Of a stretch of DNA of 64,000 bases, positions 56,203 to 64,000 are shown one piece after another. The notes under the pieces were generated by a model. The model had not been told where the DNA came from, did no database searches, and saw only the letters and a list, made by a program, of their open reading frames with translations. The translations under genes and the position numbers were made by a program. Within the stretch, counting starts at the first letter, position 1. Every line of letters starts with the position of its first letter. The stretch is from JAFDBW01 sp963723355 (GTDB lineage: Bacteria > Desulfobacterota > Desulfuromonadia > Desulfuromonadales > BM103), in assembly GCA_963723355.1 (NCBI GenBank), contig CAVRQQ010000033.1, forward strand, positions 6,849 to 70,848, given 5' to 3'.

Positions 56203-59200
56203 CTCGAGCGTTCTCCATGTGCTTGCAGAATGCGATTGAAAGTCTCCCGGATGGTTTGGGTCGTGCCCGCGTATTCATCGAGAAATAATCTTTCCGGTTG
56301 TCCCATCGCGTCCTCGTAACCGAGATGTCGGGCCAGTTTGGCAAGGGATGCCGGGTCGGAGGTCAATTCGTTGACCGACTGATCATGGACCAGTCGCAGC
56401 TTGTTTTCCAGCCGGCGCAGAAACTTGTAGCCTGATGTCAGGTTTTCATAATCATTTTTCGAAAGCAGGTTTTCGCCCAGCAGCTCGTGCAGCGTATCCA
56501 GGGTATTGCGGCAACGCAGCGACGGCCTGTCACGACCATGCAGGAGCTGCAGGTACTGGGCGATAAATTCAACATCCACCATGCCGCCGCGGCCGGTTTT
56601 AATGTTGCGATGCTGGGCATCCTCCCTGCCGAGCTCTTTTTCCATGCGTTGCCGCAGACGGTAGATCTCTTCGGCGAGATCGTCCGGCAAAGGGCGTTCG
56701 TAGACGATCTCCGCGGTAAAGGCTTCAAAACTGGCGGCCAGTCCCGTCGAACCGGCAACCACTCTGGCCTTGATCAGTGCCTGACGTTCCCAGGGCGCCG
56801 CAGAGCTTTCATGGTATTGACGATAAGCCGGCAGGGAAGAGACCAGGGGCCCCTGGTTGCCGGACGGTCGCAGCCGGGTGTCGATTTCATAAACATACCC
56901 TTCCTGGGTCATCAGGGTCAGGACCGAAATAATCCTTTGGGCGAGGCGGGCAAAGTACTGCTGGTTGGTCTGGGGCCTGAAACGGTCGGGGTCGGTCCCT
57001 TCGACCGGTCGGGTTTGGCCTTCACCCTCGTAGATAAAGATGATGTCGAGGTCGGAGTGATAATTCAATTCCATGCCACCGAGCTTGCCCATGCCGACGA
57101 TTGCGAAGGCTGCTTCGTGGCTGGTCCCGCTTGCATCTTCGCAGCAGGGCAAACCATAACGTTCCAACAGTTCCTCTCTGGAGATGGCCAGGGCCTGTTG
57201 CAGACAGGTGTCGGCCACCAAAGACAGCTGCAGGGTGGTCTGCCCCTGCGGGGTATGGCCGTGAATGTCATTCAGGGCGATGCGCAGGAATTCCTCATTG
57301 CGAAAGCGCCGCAGGGTGTTGAGCTTGTCTTCGTAATGGGGTGCATTGTCAAGCTGACCGGTGATTTCCTCAGTGAGATCTTCCGGCGTCTTGACATTCT
57401 GGGCATAACTTCTGGAGACCAGCGAGTCGAGAACTTCCGGGTGCTGGATGAAGTTACGGGAAAGAAACTGGCTGGTGGCGAAAAGCGAGACCAGGACCCT
57501 GATGATTTCCGGGTTTTCGGCCAGTAGCGCATAGTAGGTGCCACGAGCCCGCCGGCATGCCTCGAGGAAATTCTCCATGTTCGCCAGGGCCATCGGCGGG
57601 TCGGGGCTGTGCATCACTTCCTGGAAGAGCAGCGGCGCGATCCTGTCGAGTTGTCGGCGTGCCCGTTCCGTGAGATAGCCCTTGGTGCCCCCCTGGCGCA
57701 GGACCCGCAGGCTTTCGTAGGCCCCTTCCGGTGGTCGGAAGCCTTTCTCTTCGAGAATATCCATGCACAGGTCCGGGTCGGCGTTGGGATCGAAGAGGAA
57801 CGCAACTTCCGGCTGAACCTGGGATGGTAACTCCTCATCGCTGGTGTAGAAGAGGTCGCGGAACACGGCTGCCACATTGCTGCGGTGATCCTGCAGGACA
57901 GCCATGAAGCTGCCGCTTTCGGTGAAGCCGCAGCGCCTGGCCAGGGCGGTGAGCTCCTGCGGGCGGACCGGCAGGTTGTGGGTCTGCTGTTCGTGGACAA
58001 CCTGGATGCGATGTTCAGCCGTGCGCAGGAACCGGTAGGCCGCGCTCAGGGTGTCCCGCTCCTCGGCAGTGATCAGCCCCTCGTTACAGAGGAGCTGCAA
58101 AGCCTTGAGAGAGTTGCGTTCGCGCAGGCGCGGGTTTTTGCCGGCGTTGATCAGTTGCAGGGCCTGGATGAAGAACTCGATTTCGCGGATGCCGCCGTGT
58201 CCCAGCTTGAGGTTCTGCTCGCCCTCTTTTTCGCGGCTCAGGCTGCGGTCGATTTTCTGCTTCATCACCTTGATATCATCTATCATGGCGTAATCCAGGT
58301 GGCGCCGGTAAATAAACGGATTCAGGCGTTCGAGGATTTGCTCGCCAAGGGCTTTCGAGCCGGCGACCGGGCGGGCCTTGAGCATCGCCGAACGCTCCCA
58401 GCTCTGTCCCCAACTTTCGTAATAGATCTCTGCGGCCGCCAGAGAATTAGCCATTTCACCGCTGTTGCCCTCGGGGCGCAGGCGCAGGTCGACCCGAAAC
58501 ACGAAACCGTCTTCTGTGGCCTGGCCGATCGCGCGGGTGATCATCTCCGATAATTTGACAAAATACTGGTGCAGCGAGATCTGGTTGTGCTTGCCGCGCG
58601 TCGGATCTTCAATTCCTTTGGTCTGCCCGCGGTCGGAACTGTAGAAATAGATCAGGTCGATGTCGCTGGAAAAGTTCAGCTCGCAACCGCCGAACTTGCC
58701 CATGCCAAGGATGGTGAACTCGGCCTCACGGTTCGGTTCTCCTGCCTCAGCGTCCAGCAGCGGCGCGCCGTATTCTTTCTGCAGTTGGCGGCTGCAGATT
58801 TCGAAGGCTCTCTGCAGGGTTGCCGCCGCCAGCGCCGAGAGTTCGGCCGTGACTTCCTCGAGCTCCGCCATGCCGCACAGGTCGCGAGCGCCGATGCGCA
58901 GCATCTCTTCGGCCTTGTAGGTGCGCAGGCCCTTTTTCATCTCGGCAGTGTCAGCGTCGTCGCCAATCATCTGGCGCAGCTCAGCGCACATTTGCGGTTC
59001 CGTTTTCGACTGGTTGATCTGCCCCTTGCGAAACAGCCCGGCGAAGAAACTGGCCCGGCGGCAGAGGATGCCGGACAGGAATGGCGAAGCTCCAAGAACT
59101 GTCAGCAGTTGACGGGTGCTTGTCTCATCAATAAGGACGATTGCCAGGTCGGATTTATCAACCCTGGTGCTCAGGCGTTCGAGGTTATTGAGCGCCAGGT

Positions 59201-59399
59201 CAGGGTCAGCCGTTGTCAGGGCATGCCTGGTCAGGGCGATGATCAACCGGGGGTCGGCGAGGGTTTCATGAAGCAGGCAGAGGTTGGTCGCAGTCCTCCC
59301 CGGTTCGCCGAAACCAGCCTCAGCAGCGATGTCGGCGAGGTCTGTTTCATTCCCCGTCGCGAGCAGCTCGAGCCAGATTTGGTCCTCGGCAAAAGACAT
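56199..59399 (-). CDS. glnE: Glutamine-synthetase adenylyltransferase/deadenylase
   Basis: An intact 1066-residue bifunctional enzyme that adenylylates and deadenylylates glutamine synthetase according to nitrogen status. It has two nucleotidyltransferase domains, with GKFGGCELNFSSDIDLIYFY near residue 235 and GKLGGMELNYHSDLDIIFIY near 780, each followed by helical regulatory regions. Length and order match bacterial GlnE. It is followed by and overlaps the REC-J gene. mtnA lies eight bases upstream. Confidence 0.96.
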   Translation of the reverse strand: MSFAEDQIWLELLATGNETDLADIAAEAGFGEPGRTATNLCLLHETLADPRLIIALTRHALTTADPDLALNNLERLSTRVDKSDLAIVLIDETSTRQLLTVLGASPFLSGILCRRASFFAGLFRKGQINQSKTEPQMCAELRQMIGDDADTAEMKKGLRTYKAEEMLRIGARDLCGMAELEEVTAELSALAAATLQRAFEICSRQLQKEYGAPLLDAEAGEPNREAEFTILGMGKFGGCELNFSSDIDLIYFYSSDRGQTKGIEDPTRGKHNQISLHQYFVKLSEMITRAIGQATEDGFVFRVDLRLRPEGNSGEMANSLAAAEIYYESWGQSWERSAMLKARPVAGSKALGEQILERLNPFIYRRHLDYAMIDDIKVMKQKIDRSLSREKEGEQNLKLGHGGIREIEFFIQALQLINAGKNPRLRERNSLKALQLLCNEGLITAEERDTLSAAYRFLRTAEHRIQVVHEQQTHNLPVRPQELTALARRCGFTESGSFMAVLQDHRSNVAAVFRDLFYTSDEELPSQVQPEVAFLFDPNADPDLCMDILEEKGFRPPEGAYESLRVLRQGGTKGYLTERARRQLDRIAPLLFQEVMHSPDPPMALANMENFLEACRRARGTYYALLAENPEIIRVLVSLFATSQFLSRNFIQHPEVLDSLVSRSYAQNVKTPEDLTEEITGQLDNAPHYEDKLNTLRRFRNEEFLRIALNDIHGHTPQGQTTLQLSLVADTCLQQALAISREELLERYGLPCCEDASGTSHEAAFAIVGMGKLGGMELNYHSDLDIIFIYEGEGQTRPVEGTDPDRFRPQTNQQYFARLAQRIISVLTLMTQEGYVYEIDTRLRPSGNQGPLVSSLPAYRQYHESSAAPWERQALIKARVVAGSTGLAASFEAFTAEIVYERPLPDDLAEEIYRLRQRMEKELGREDAQHRNIKTGRGGMVDVEFIAQYLQLLHGRDRPSLRCRNTLDTLHELLGENLLSKNDYENLTSGYKFLRRLENKLRLVHDQSVNELTSDPASLAKLARHLGYEDAMGQPERLFLDEYAGTTQTIRETFNRILQAHGERSR

Positions 59400-59407
59400 C
59401 GGTACGA

Positions 59408-60485
59408 CTACCGGTTCTTAGCGACGAGTGCCGCCAGCTGTTCGGTGTAATTGTCCCGGGCGACGCCAAATTCGGTAATGATGGCGCTCACGAGTCGGGC
59501 CGGGGTGACATCGAAGGCCGGGTTGAATACGGCAATGCCATCCGGTGCCAGTTGCTGCTTGCCGATGTGGGTGACTTCACGGGTGTCACGCTCCTCGATC
59601 GGAATCTGCGAGCCGTCGGCGATCTGCAGGTCGATGGTCGACGTCGGTGCGGCGACGTAAAAAGGGATATTATGCTCTTTGGCGAGGACCGCGACCGTGT
59701 AGGTGCCGATCTTGTTGGCGACATCGCCGTTGGCAGCGACGCGGTCGGCGCCGACGATCACGGCATCGATGGCACCCTTCGCCATCAGGTAGCCGGCCAT
59801 ATTGTCACAGATCAGGATAGTCGGAATCTGGTCCTTCTGCAGCTCCCATGCGGTCAGCCTGGAGCCTTGCAGAAACGGCCTGGTCTCGTCGGCCAGTACC
59901 GTGACCTGCTTGCCGGCGGCTACCGCGGCGCGGATGACACCGAGGGCGGTGCCGTAGCCGGCAGTGGCCAGCGCCCCGGCATTGCAGTGGGTGAGGATGC
60001 GCACCTCATCAGGCAAAAGCTCGGCACCGTGCCGGCCCATGCTCATGTTGATGCGGATATCCTCATCGTTGATGGCCATGGCTTCATATTCAAGCCCGAT
60101 CTTCAGGTTCTCGACCGGCTGGTCGGGATTGGCGCGGATCAGGCTCTGCATGCGCTCCAGGGCCCAAACAGAGGTTGACGGCCGTTGGCCGGGTCCCGGC
60201 CAGGACATCACAGACCTTTTTGAACTCGCTGACAAACTCTTTGTAGTTGTCAGCCTCGATGGCACGGGCACCGAAGTACGCACCGTAGGCGGCGGTGACC
60301 CCGATTGCCGGTGCACCGCGGACCACCATGCTGCGGATCGCTTCGGCAACCTCCTGGTAGTCGCTGTATTCCAGCCAGACTTCTTCGGTCGGCAGAAGCC
60401 GCTGGTCGATCAGGCGCATGACGCCGTTACTGTACTTGATTGGGCGGATGCCGTCGGCTCCGGGTGCGAAAGTGCAGTTGCTCAT
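59408..60485 (-). CDS. mtnA: Methylthioribose-1-phosphate isomerase, one-base frameshift
   Basis: About 358 residues over two frames. The N-terminal part (ATG at 60485, VMRLIDQRLLPTEEVWLEYS, VVRGAPAIGVTAAYG) reads to AVNL. One extra T near 60171 shifts the frame; correcting it gives AVNLVWALERMQ. The rest has the catalytic cysteine in ILTHCNAGALATAGYGTALG and the aspartate in VIVGADRVAANGDVANKIGT. MtnA opens methylthioribose-1-phosphate in methionine salvage. The eIF2B-related fold also includes ribose-1,5-bisphosphate isomerases, but the motifs favour MtnA. Confidence 0.92.
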
Positions 60486-60547
60486 GGTTTGTTCCAGTCT
60501 GTTGAGAATCCAGAAGATCAGTATTCAGGAGGAGATAGTTTTTTCTC

Positions 60548-60604
60548 CAAACTCCAGCCCCTAGCCCCCAGGCCCTGGTACCCCGCCCCTAGCTCCCAGC
60601 CTCC
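60548..60604. repeat. C-rich intergenic repeat overlapping the gatB 3' end
   Basis: Runs such as CCAGCCCCTAGCCCCCAGGC are separated by CT or AG and repeat to 60604. On the minus strand this is a G-rich tract with quadruplex potential. The gatB stop (60589-60591) lies inside it, so the last residues of GatB (EAGS) are encoded by the repeat. Confidence 0.6.
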
Positions 60605-62043
60605 AGCTTCTTCTTCAGCAGTTGATTCACCATCCCCGGGTTGGCCTTGCCCTGGCTGGCCTGCATGACCTTGCCGACGAAAAACCCGATCAGCTTGTCC
60701 TTGCCGCCGAGGTATTCGGCAACCTGGTCCGGGTGGGCGGCAATCACTTCATCGACCAGCCCTTCGATAGCGCCCGTGTCGGTGACCTGCTTCAGCCCTT
60801 CTGCCTCGATGATCTGGTCTGCGGTCTGGCCGTTCTGCCACATCTTTTCAAAGACCGTCTTGGCGATTTTCCCTGAAATGGTGCTGTCGGCAATCCTGCT
60901 GAGCAAACCGGCCAGCATCTCCGGCGCAACCGGGACATCGCTGATAGTTGCTTCGGCCTCTTTGAGTTTGCGCAGGACATCGCCCATCACCCAGTTGGCG
61001 CAGGCCTTGGCATCTCCCGAGGCCTGTACACAGGCGTCAAAATAGTCTGCCAGTTCGCGATCGGACGCCAGGACTTCGGCGTCGTAGGCGGACAGACCGA
61101 GTTGGTTGACAAAGCGGGCCCGCTTGGCGTCCGGCAACTCGGGGAGCGTTGCGCGCACCTCCTCGATCCAATCCTGGCTGATCACCAGCGGCACCAGGTC
61201 CGGATCCGGGAAGTAGCGGTAGTCGTGAGCCTCCTCCTTGCCGCGCATGGAGCGGGTCATGCCGGTGTTGCTGTCAAACAGACGGGTCTCCTGGATGACC
61301 TTGCCGCCACTCTCGATCAGGTCGATCTGGCGCTCCACTTCGTACTCGATCGCCTGCTTGATAAAACGGAACGAGTTGATGTTCTTCAACTCGGCACGGG
61401 TGCCGAATTCCTGCTGGCCGAACGGCCGGACCGAGACGTTGGCGTCACAGCGGAAGCTGCCTTCCTCGAGGTTGCCGTCGCAGACGCCGAGGTAAACGAC
61501 AATCTGGTGCAACTTCTTCAGATAGGCGATCGCCTCGTCCGCCGAGCGCATGTCCGGCTCCGAAACGATTTCCAGCAACGGCGTGCAGGCACGGTTCAAA
61601 TCGACCATGGAGACGCCCGCGGTATCCGGCGTTTCGCCGTGAATCAGCTTGCCGGCATCTTCTTCCATGTGGGCGCGGGTGATGCCGATTCTTTTACTCT
61701 CTCCGTTTTCAAGGGGGATATCCAGCCAACCGTGCTCGCAGACCGGCAGTTCGAACTGGGAAATCTGGTAACCCTTCGGCAGGTCAGGGTAGAAGTAGTT
61801 TTTGCGGGCAAAGATCGAGCGTGGCGCAATGTGACAGTTGGTCGCCAGTCCTGTCCTGATGGCAAGCTCGACGGCTTTTTTATTCAGGACCGGCAGGGCG
61901 CCGGGCAGGCCGAGACAGACCGGACAGGTCTGCGAGTTTGGAGCCTGGCCGAACTCTGTCGAGCAGCCGCAAAAGATCTTGGTTTTGGTCGTCAGCTGGA
62001 CATGGACTTCCAGGCCGATGACAGTTTCGTATTGTTGAGTCAT
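60589..62043 (-). CDS. gatB: Asp-tRNA(Asn)/Glu-tRNA(Gln) amidotransferase subunit B
   Basis: A 484-residue GatB: the kinase/transfer domain with [40 protein letters not shown]-type segments ([20 protein letters not shown]) and [20 protein letters not shown], then a C-terminal YqeY-like tail. It amidates misacylated Glu-tRNA(Gln) and Asp-tRNA(Asn). I use the ATG at 62043 (MTQQYETV) with AAGGG upstream. The tail ends in repeat-derived residues. It follows gatA. Confidence 0.95.
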   Translation of the reverse strand: [484 protein letters not shown]

Positions 62044-62134
62044 ATCATTCACCCTTTTGCCACAAAGACTCGAAGGCCCCAATTAGATCAACAACTTTTT
62101 TGCATGCCTTCGTGTCTTTGAATCCTGGTGGCGA

Positions 62135-63592
62135 TTAAAGTTCGGGTCTTCTTTTGTGCCATTCCGTTGCCTGTTCAAACGCATGCGCGGTATGCAGGAT
62201 AGTCGCTTCATCGAATGGCTTGCCGATCAGCTGCATACCGATCGGCAGGCCTGCTGCCGAGAAGCCGCAGGGCAGGCTCATGGCGCAGGTGCCTGCCAGG
62301 TTGACCGGGATGGTGTAAATGTCCGACAGGTACATCTGCAGCGGGTCGTTGACCTTCTCGCCCATGGCAAAGGCCGGGGTTGGCGCCACCGGTGTCAGCA
62401 GGGTGTCGACCTTGTCAAAAGCCTCCAGGAAGTCCTGGCGGATCAGGGTCCTGACTTTCTGCGCCTTGAGATAGTAGGCGTCGTAGTAACCGGAAGAGAG
62501 GGCGTAAGTACCGAGCATGATGCGGCGCTTGACTTCGGCACCGAAGCCGGCAGCCCGGCTCTGCATGTACATGTCGATCAGGTTCTCGGCACGTTCGGCT
62601 CGCAGCCCAAAGCGTACGCCGTCGTAGCGGGCCAGGTTGCTGGAGGCTTCCGCTGTGGCGATCAGGTAATAACATGCGACGGCATAGGTGGTGTGCGGCA
62701 GGGAGACGTCGATGATTTCGGCGCCGAGGTCACGATATGTCGCAACGGCCTGCTCAACGGAACTGCGGACGTCCGCATCGAGGCCGTCGATGAAATATTC
62801 TTTCGGCAGGCCGATCCTGACTCCGCCCAGGTCGCCGTCGAGAACGGCCTGGTAATCGGGGACCGGAGTGTCCACCGAGGTCGAGTCCGACGAATCGTAA
62901 CCGGCGATCGCCTGCAGCAGCAGGGCGCAGTCCCGCACATCGCGGGTGACCGGGCCGACCTGGTCGAGCGATGAAGCGTAGGCAACCACCCCGTAGCGGG
63001 AGACGCGGCCGTAGGTCGGTTTCAGTCCGACCACGCTGCAATGGGATGCCGGTTGGCGGATCGAGCCGCCGGTGTCGGTGCCCAGCGCCGCAGCCGTCTG
63101 GCGGGCGGCAACACTGGCGGCGCTGCCGCCCGATGATCCTCCCGGCACGCAGTCCGTGTTCCACGGGTTGCGAACCGGACCGAACGCGCTGTTCTCATTG
63201 GAGCTGCCCATGGCGAATTCGTCCATGTTGAGCTTGCCGAGGATGACCGCATTCTGTTTTTTGATACGTTCGATTGCCGTCGCGTCGTAAGGGGAAACGT
63301 AGTTCTCCAGGATGTGTGAGCCGCAGGTCGTGCGCAACCCGGCCGTATTGAAGATGTCTTTTGCGGCAATCGGCACCCCTGTCAAGGTGCTCACCTGGCC
63401 GGCAGCGATCAGCCTGTCGGCCGCCTCTGCTTCGGCGAGCGCCGTTTCATTGCAGATGGTGATGAAGGTGTTGATGACGGGATTGGTGGCCGCGATTCGC
63501 TCCAGGTAGGCCTTGGTTATCTCAACCGCGGAAAATTCCCGCTTGTCCAGTCCGCTACGTAATCCCGCCAGGGTCAGGTCATAGATCGTCAT
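62135..63592 (-). CDS. gatA: Asp-tRNA(Asn)/Glu-tRNA(Gln) amidotransferase subunit A
   Basis: A 485-residue amidase-signature enzyme that releases ammonia from glutamine for GatB. Seen are PIAAKDIFNTAGLRTTCGSH (catalytic lysine) and the serine-rich GGSSGGSAASVAARQTAAAL with GTDTGGSIRQPASHC (Ser-cisSer-Lys triad). It is 27 bases downstream of gatC, on the same strand. Confidence 0.97.
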   Translation of the reverse strand: MTIYDLTLAGLRSGLDKREFSAVEITKAYLERIAATNPVINTFITICNETALAEAEAADRLIAAGQVSTLTGVPIAAKDIFNTAGLRTTCGSHILENYVSPYDATAIERIKKQNAVILGKLNMDEFAMGSSNENSAFGPVRNPWNTDCVPGGSSGGSAASVAARQTAAALGTDTGGSIRQPASHCSVVGLKPTYGRVSRYGVVAYASSLDQVGPVTRDVRDCALLLQAIAGYDSSDSTSVDTPVPDYQAVLDGDLGGVRIGLPKEYFIDGLDADVRSSVEQAVATYRDLGAEIIDVSLPHTTYAVACYYLIATAEASSNLARYDGVRFGLRAERAENLIDMYMQSRAAGFGAEVKRRIMLGTYALSSGYYDAYYLKAQKVRTLIRQDFLEAFDKVDTLLTPVAPTPAFAMGEKVNDPLQMYLSDIYTIPVNLAGTCAMSLPCGFSAAGLPIGMQLIGKPFDEATILHTAHAFEQATEWHKRRPEL

Positions 63593-63619
63593 GATGATAT
63601 TATCCGTATGATATGGGAG

Positions 63620-63907
63620 CTATTCGATAACTCGACGGACCCGGAACGCGTTTTCCGTCGCATCCGGGGCGTTGCCCAGGGCCTGCCTGGTGGTAAAGCC
63701 GGGCCTGACTTCATCCGCGCGGAAGGCATTCTCCATCGGTACGGCATGGGCGGTTGGAATGATCCCTTCCGTATCGAGGGCGTTGAGTTGCTCCACGTAG
63801 TCAAGAATTGCATCCATTTCGCCGGTCAATGAGTCGAGTTCCTGGTCGCTCAGGGCCAGGCGGGCCAGGCGGCTGACATGCTCGACTTCGGCTCGGGTTA
63901 TTTTCAT
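63620..63907 (-). CDS. gatC: Asp-tRNA(Asn)/Glu-tRNA(Gln) amidotransferase subunit C
   Basis: A 95-residue GatC that wraps around GatA and stabilises the complex. It shows MKITRAEVEHVSRLARLALS, LNALDTEGIIPTAHAV and the usual C-terminal RADEVRPG / FRVRRVIE. I take the ATG at 63907. An upstream GTG at 63925 is possible; the ribosome site GGAGGT sits about 10 bases before the ATG. It is the first gene of the gatCAB unit. Confidence 0.93.
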   Translation of the reverse strand: MKITRAEVEHVSRLARLALSDQELDSLTGEMDAILDYVEQLNALDTEGIIPTAHAVPMENAFRADEVRPGFTTRQALGNAPDATENAFRVRRVIE

Positions 63908-64000
63908 TGCGTTGTAAACCTCCACGGCTTGATTTCATCCAATAAGCAATTAAGAAAACTATCACGGGCTCCCATGACAAGGCAAGCACGGCAAAAGCCC

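Overview
The window looks like a stretch of chromosome from a Desulfuromonadales-type bacterium (Desulfuromonas/Geobacter relatives). Reasons: a nine-heme cytochrome built from c7 modules, a second c-type cytochrome, the housekeeping order rplU-rpmA-obgE-proB-proA-nadD-rsfS-rlmH, an rng gene beside a radical SAM/DUF2344 gene, and several c-di-GMP-linked domains. The assignment rests on remembered gene order and families, not on a search. No rRNA, tRNA, CRISPR array, insertion sequence or prophage was seen.

Layout. 1-6.4 kb is accessory: the tail of a glycosyltransferase, an FGE/sulfatase-modifying-like protein, a broken PNGase F-like glycosidase, a DUF4136-like lipoprotein, the nonaheme cytochrome, and a hairpin-rich element bounded by a 24-bp perfect inverted repeat. 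6.4-24.6 kb is a minus-strand housekeeping run: aminotransferase, lipoprotein, entericidin-like peptide, lspA, ileS, a HhH DNA glycosylase, a PAS histidine kinase, comF, gpmI, lapB, a DksA-type protein, rlmH, rsfS, nadD, proA, proB, obgE, rpmA, rplU. 24.9-34.8 kb holds a GGDEF protein with a coupled lipoprotein, rng, the radical SAM protein, a small cytochrome, a 33-residue zinc ribbon, two tandem 48-residue membrane proteins, a ferritin-like protein, a DUF4350 protein and a PilZ protein. 34.8-45.8 kb has a Nudix hydrolase, a ChlI/ChlD-type chelatase fusion, a ClC channel, a cupin, a nicotinate salvage pair and a large DUF748/AsmA-like protein. 46.0-52.5 kb is a TetR-controlled RND efflux operon. 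52.5-64 kb has ttcA, a PilZ protein, a REC-DUF4388-J-TPR protein coupled to glnE, mtnA and gatCAB.

Genes that work together. gatC, gatA and gatB make the amidotransferase for Gln/Asn-tRNA. proB and proA make the first two steps of proline synthesis. The nicotinamidase-like enzyme and nicotinate phosphoribosyltransferase salvage NAD precursors, and nadD completes NAD synthesis. The TetR gene overlaps the three efflux genes end to end. lspA overlaps a small lipoprotein substrate candidate.

A technical feature dominates interpretation: about twenty single-base frameshifts break otherwise well-conserved genes, including the normally essential obgE. Most are net insertions of one base. This looks like uncorrected sequencing error more than gene decay, so broken genes are annotated over their full inferred span. 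The least explained items are the tandem 48-residue membrane proteins, the hairpin element at 5958-6314, and the PNGase F-like gene.
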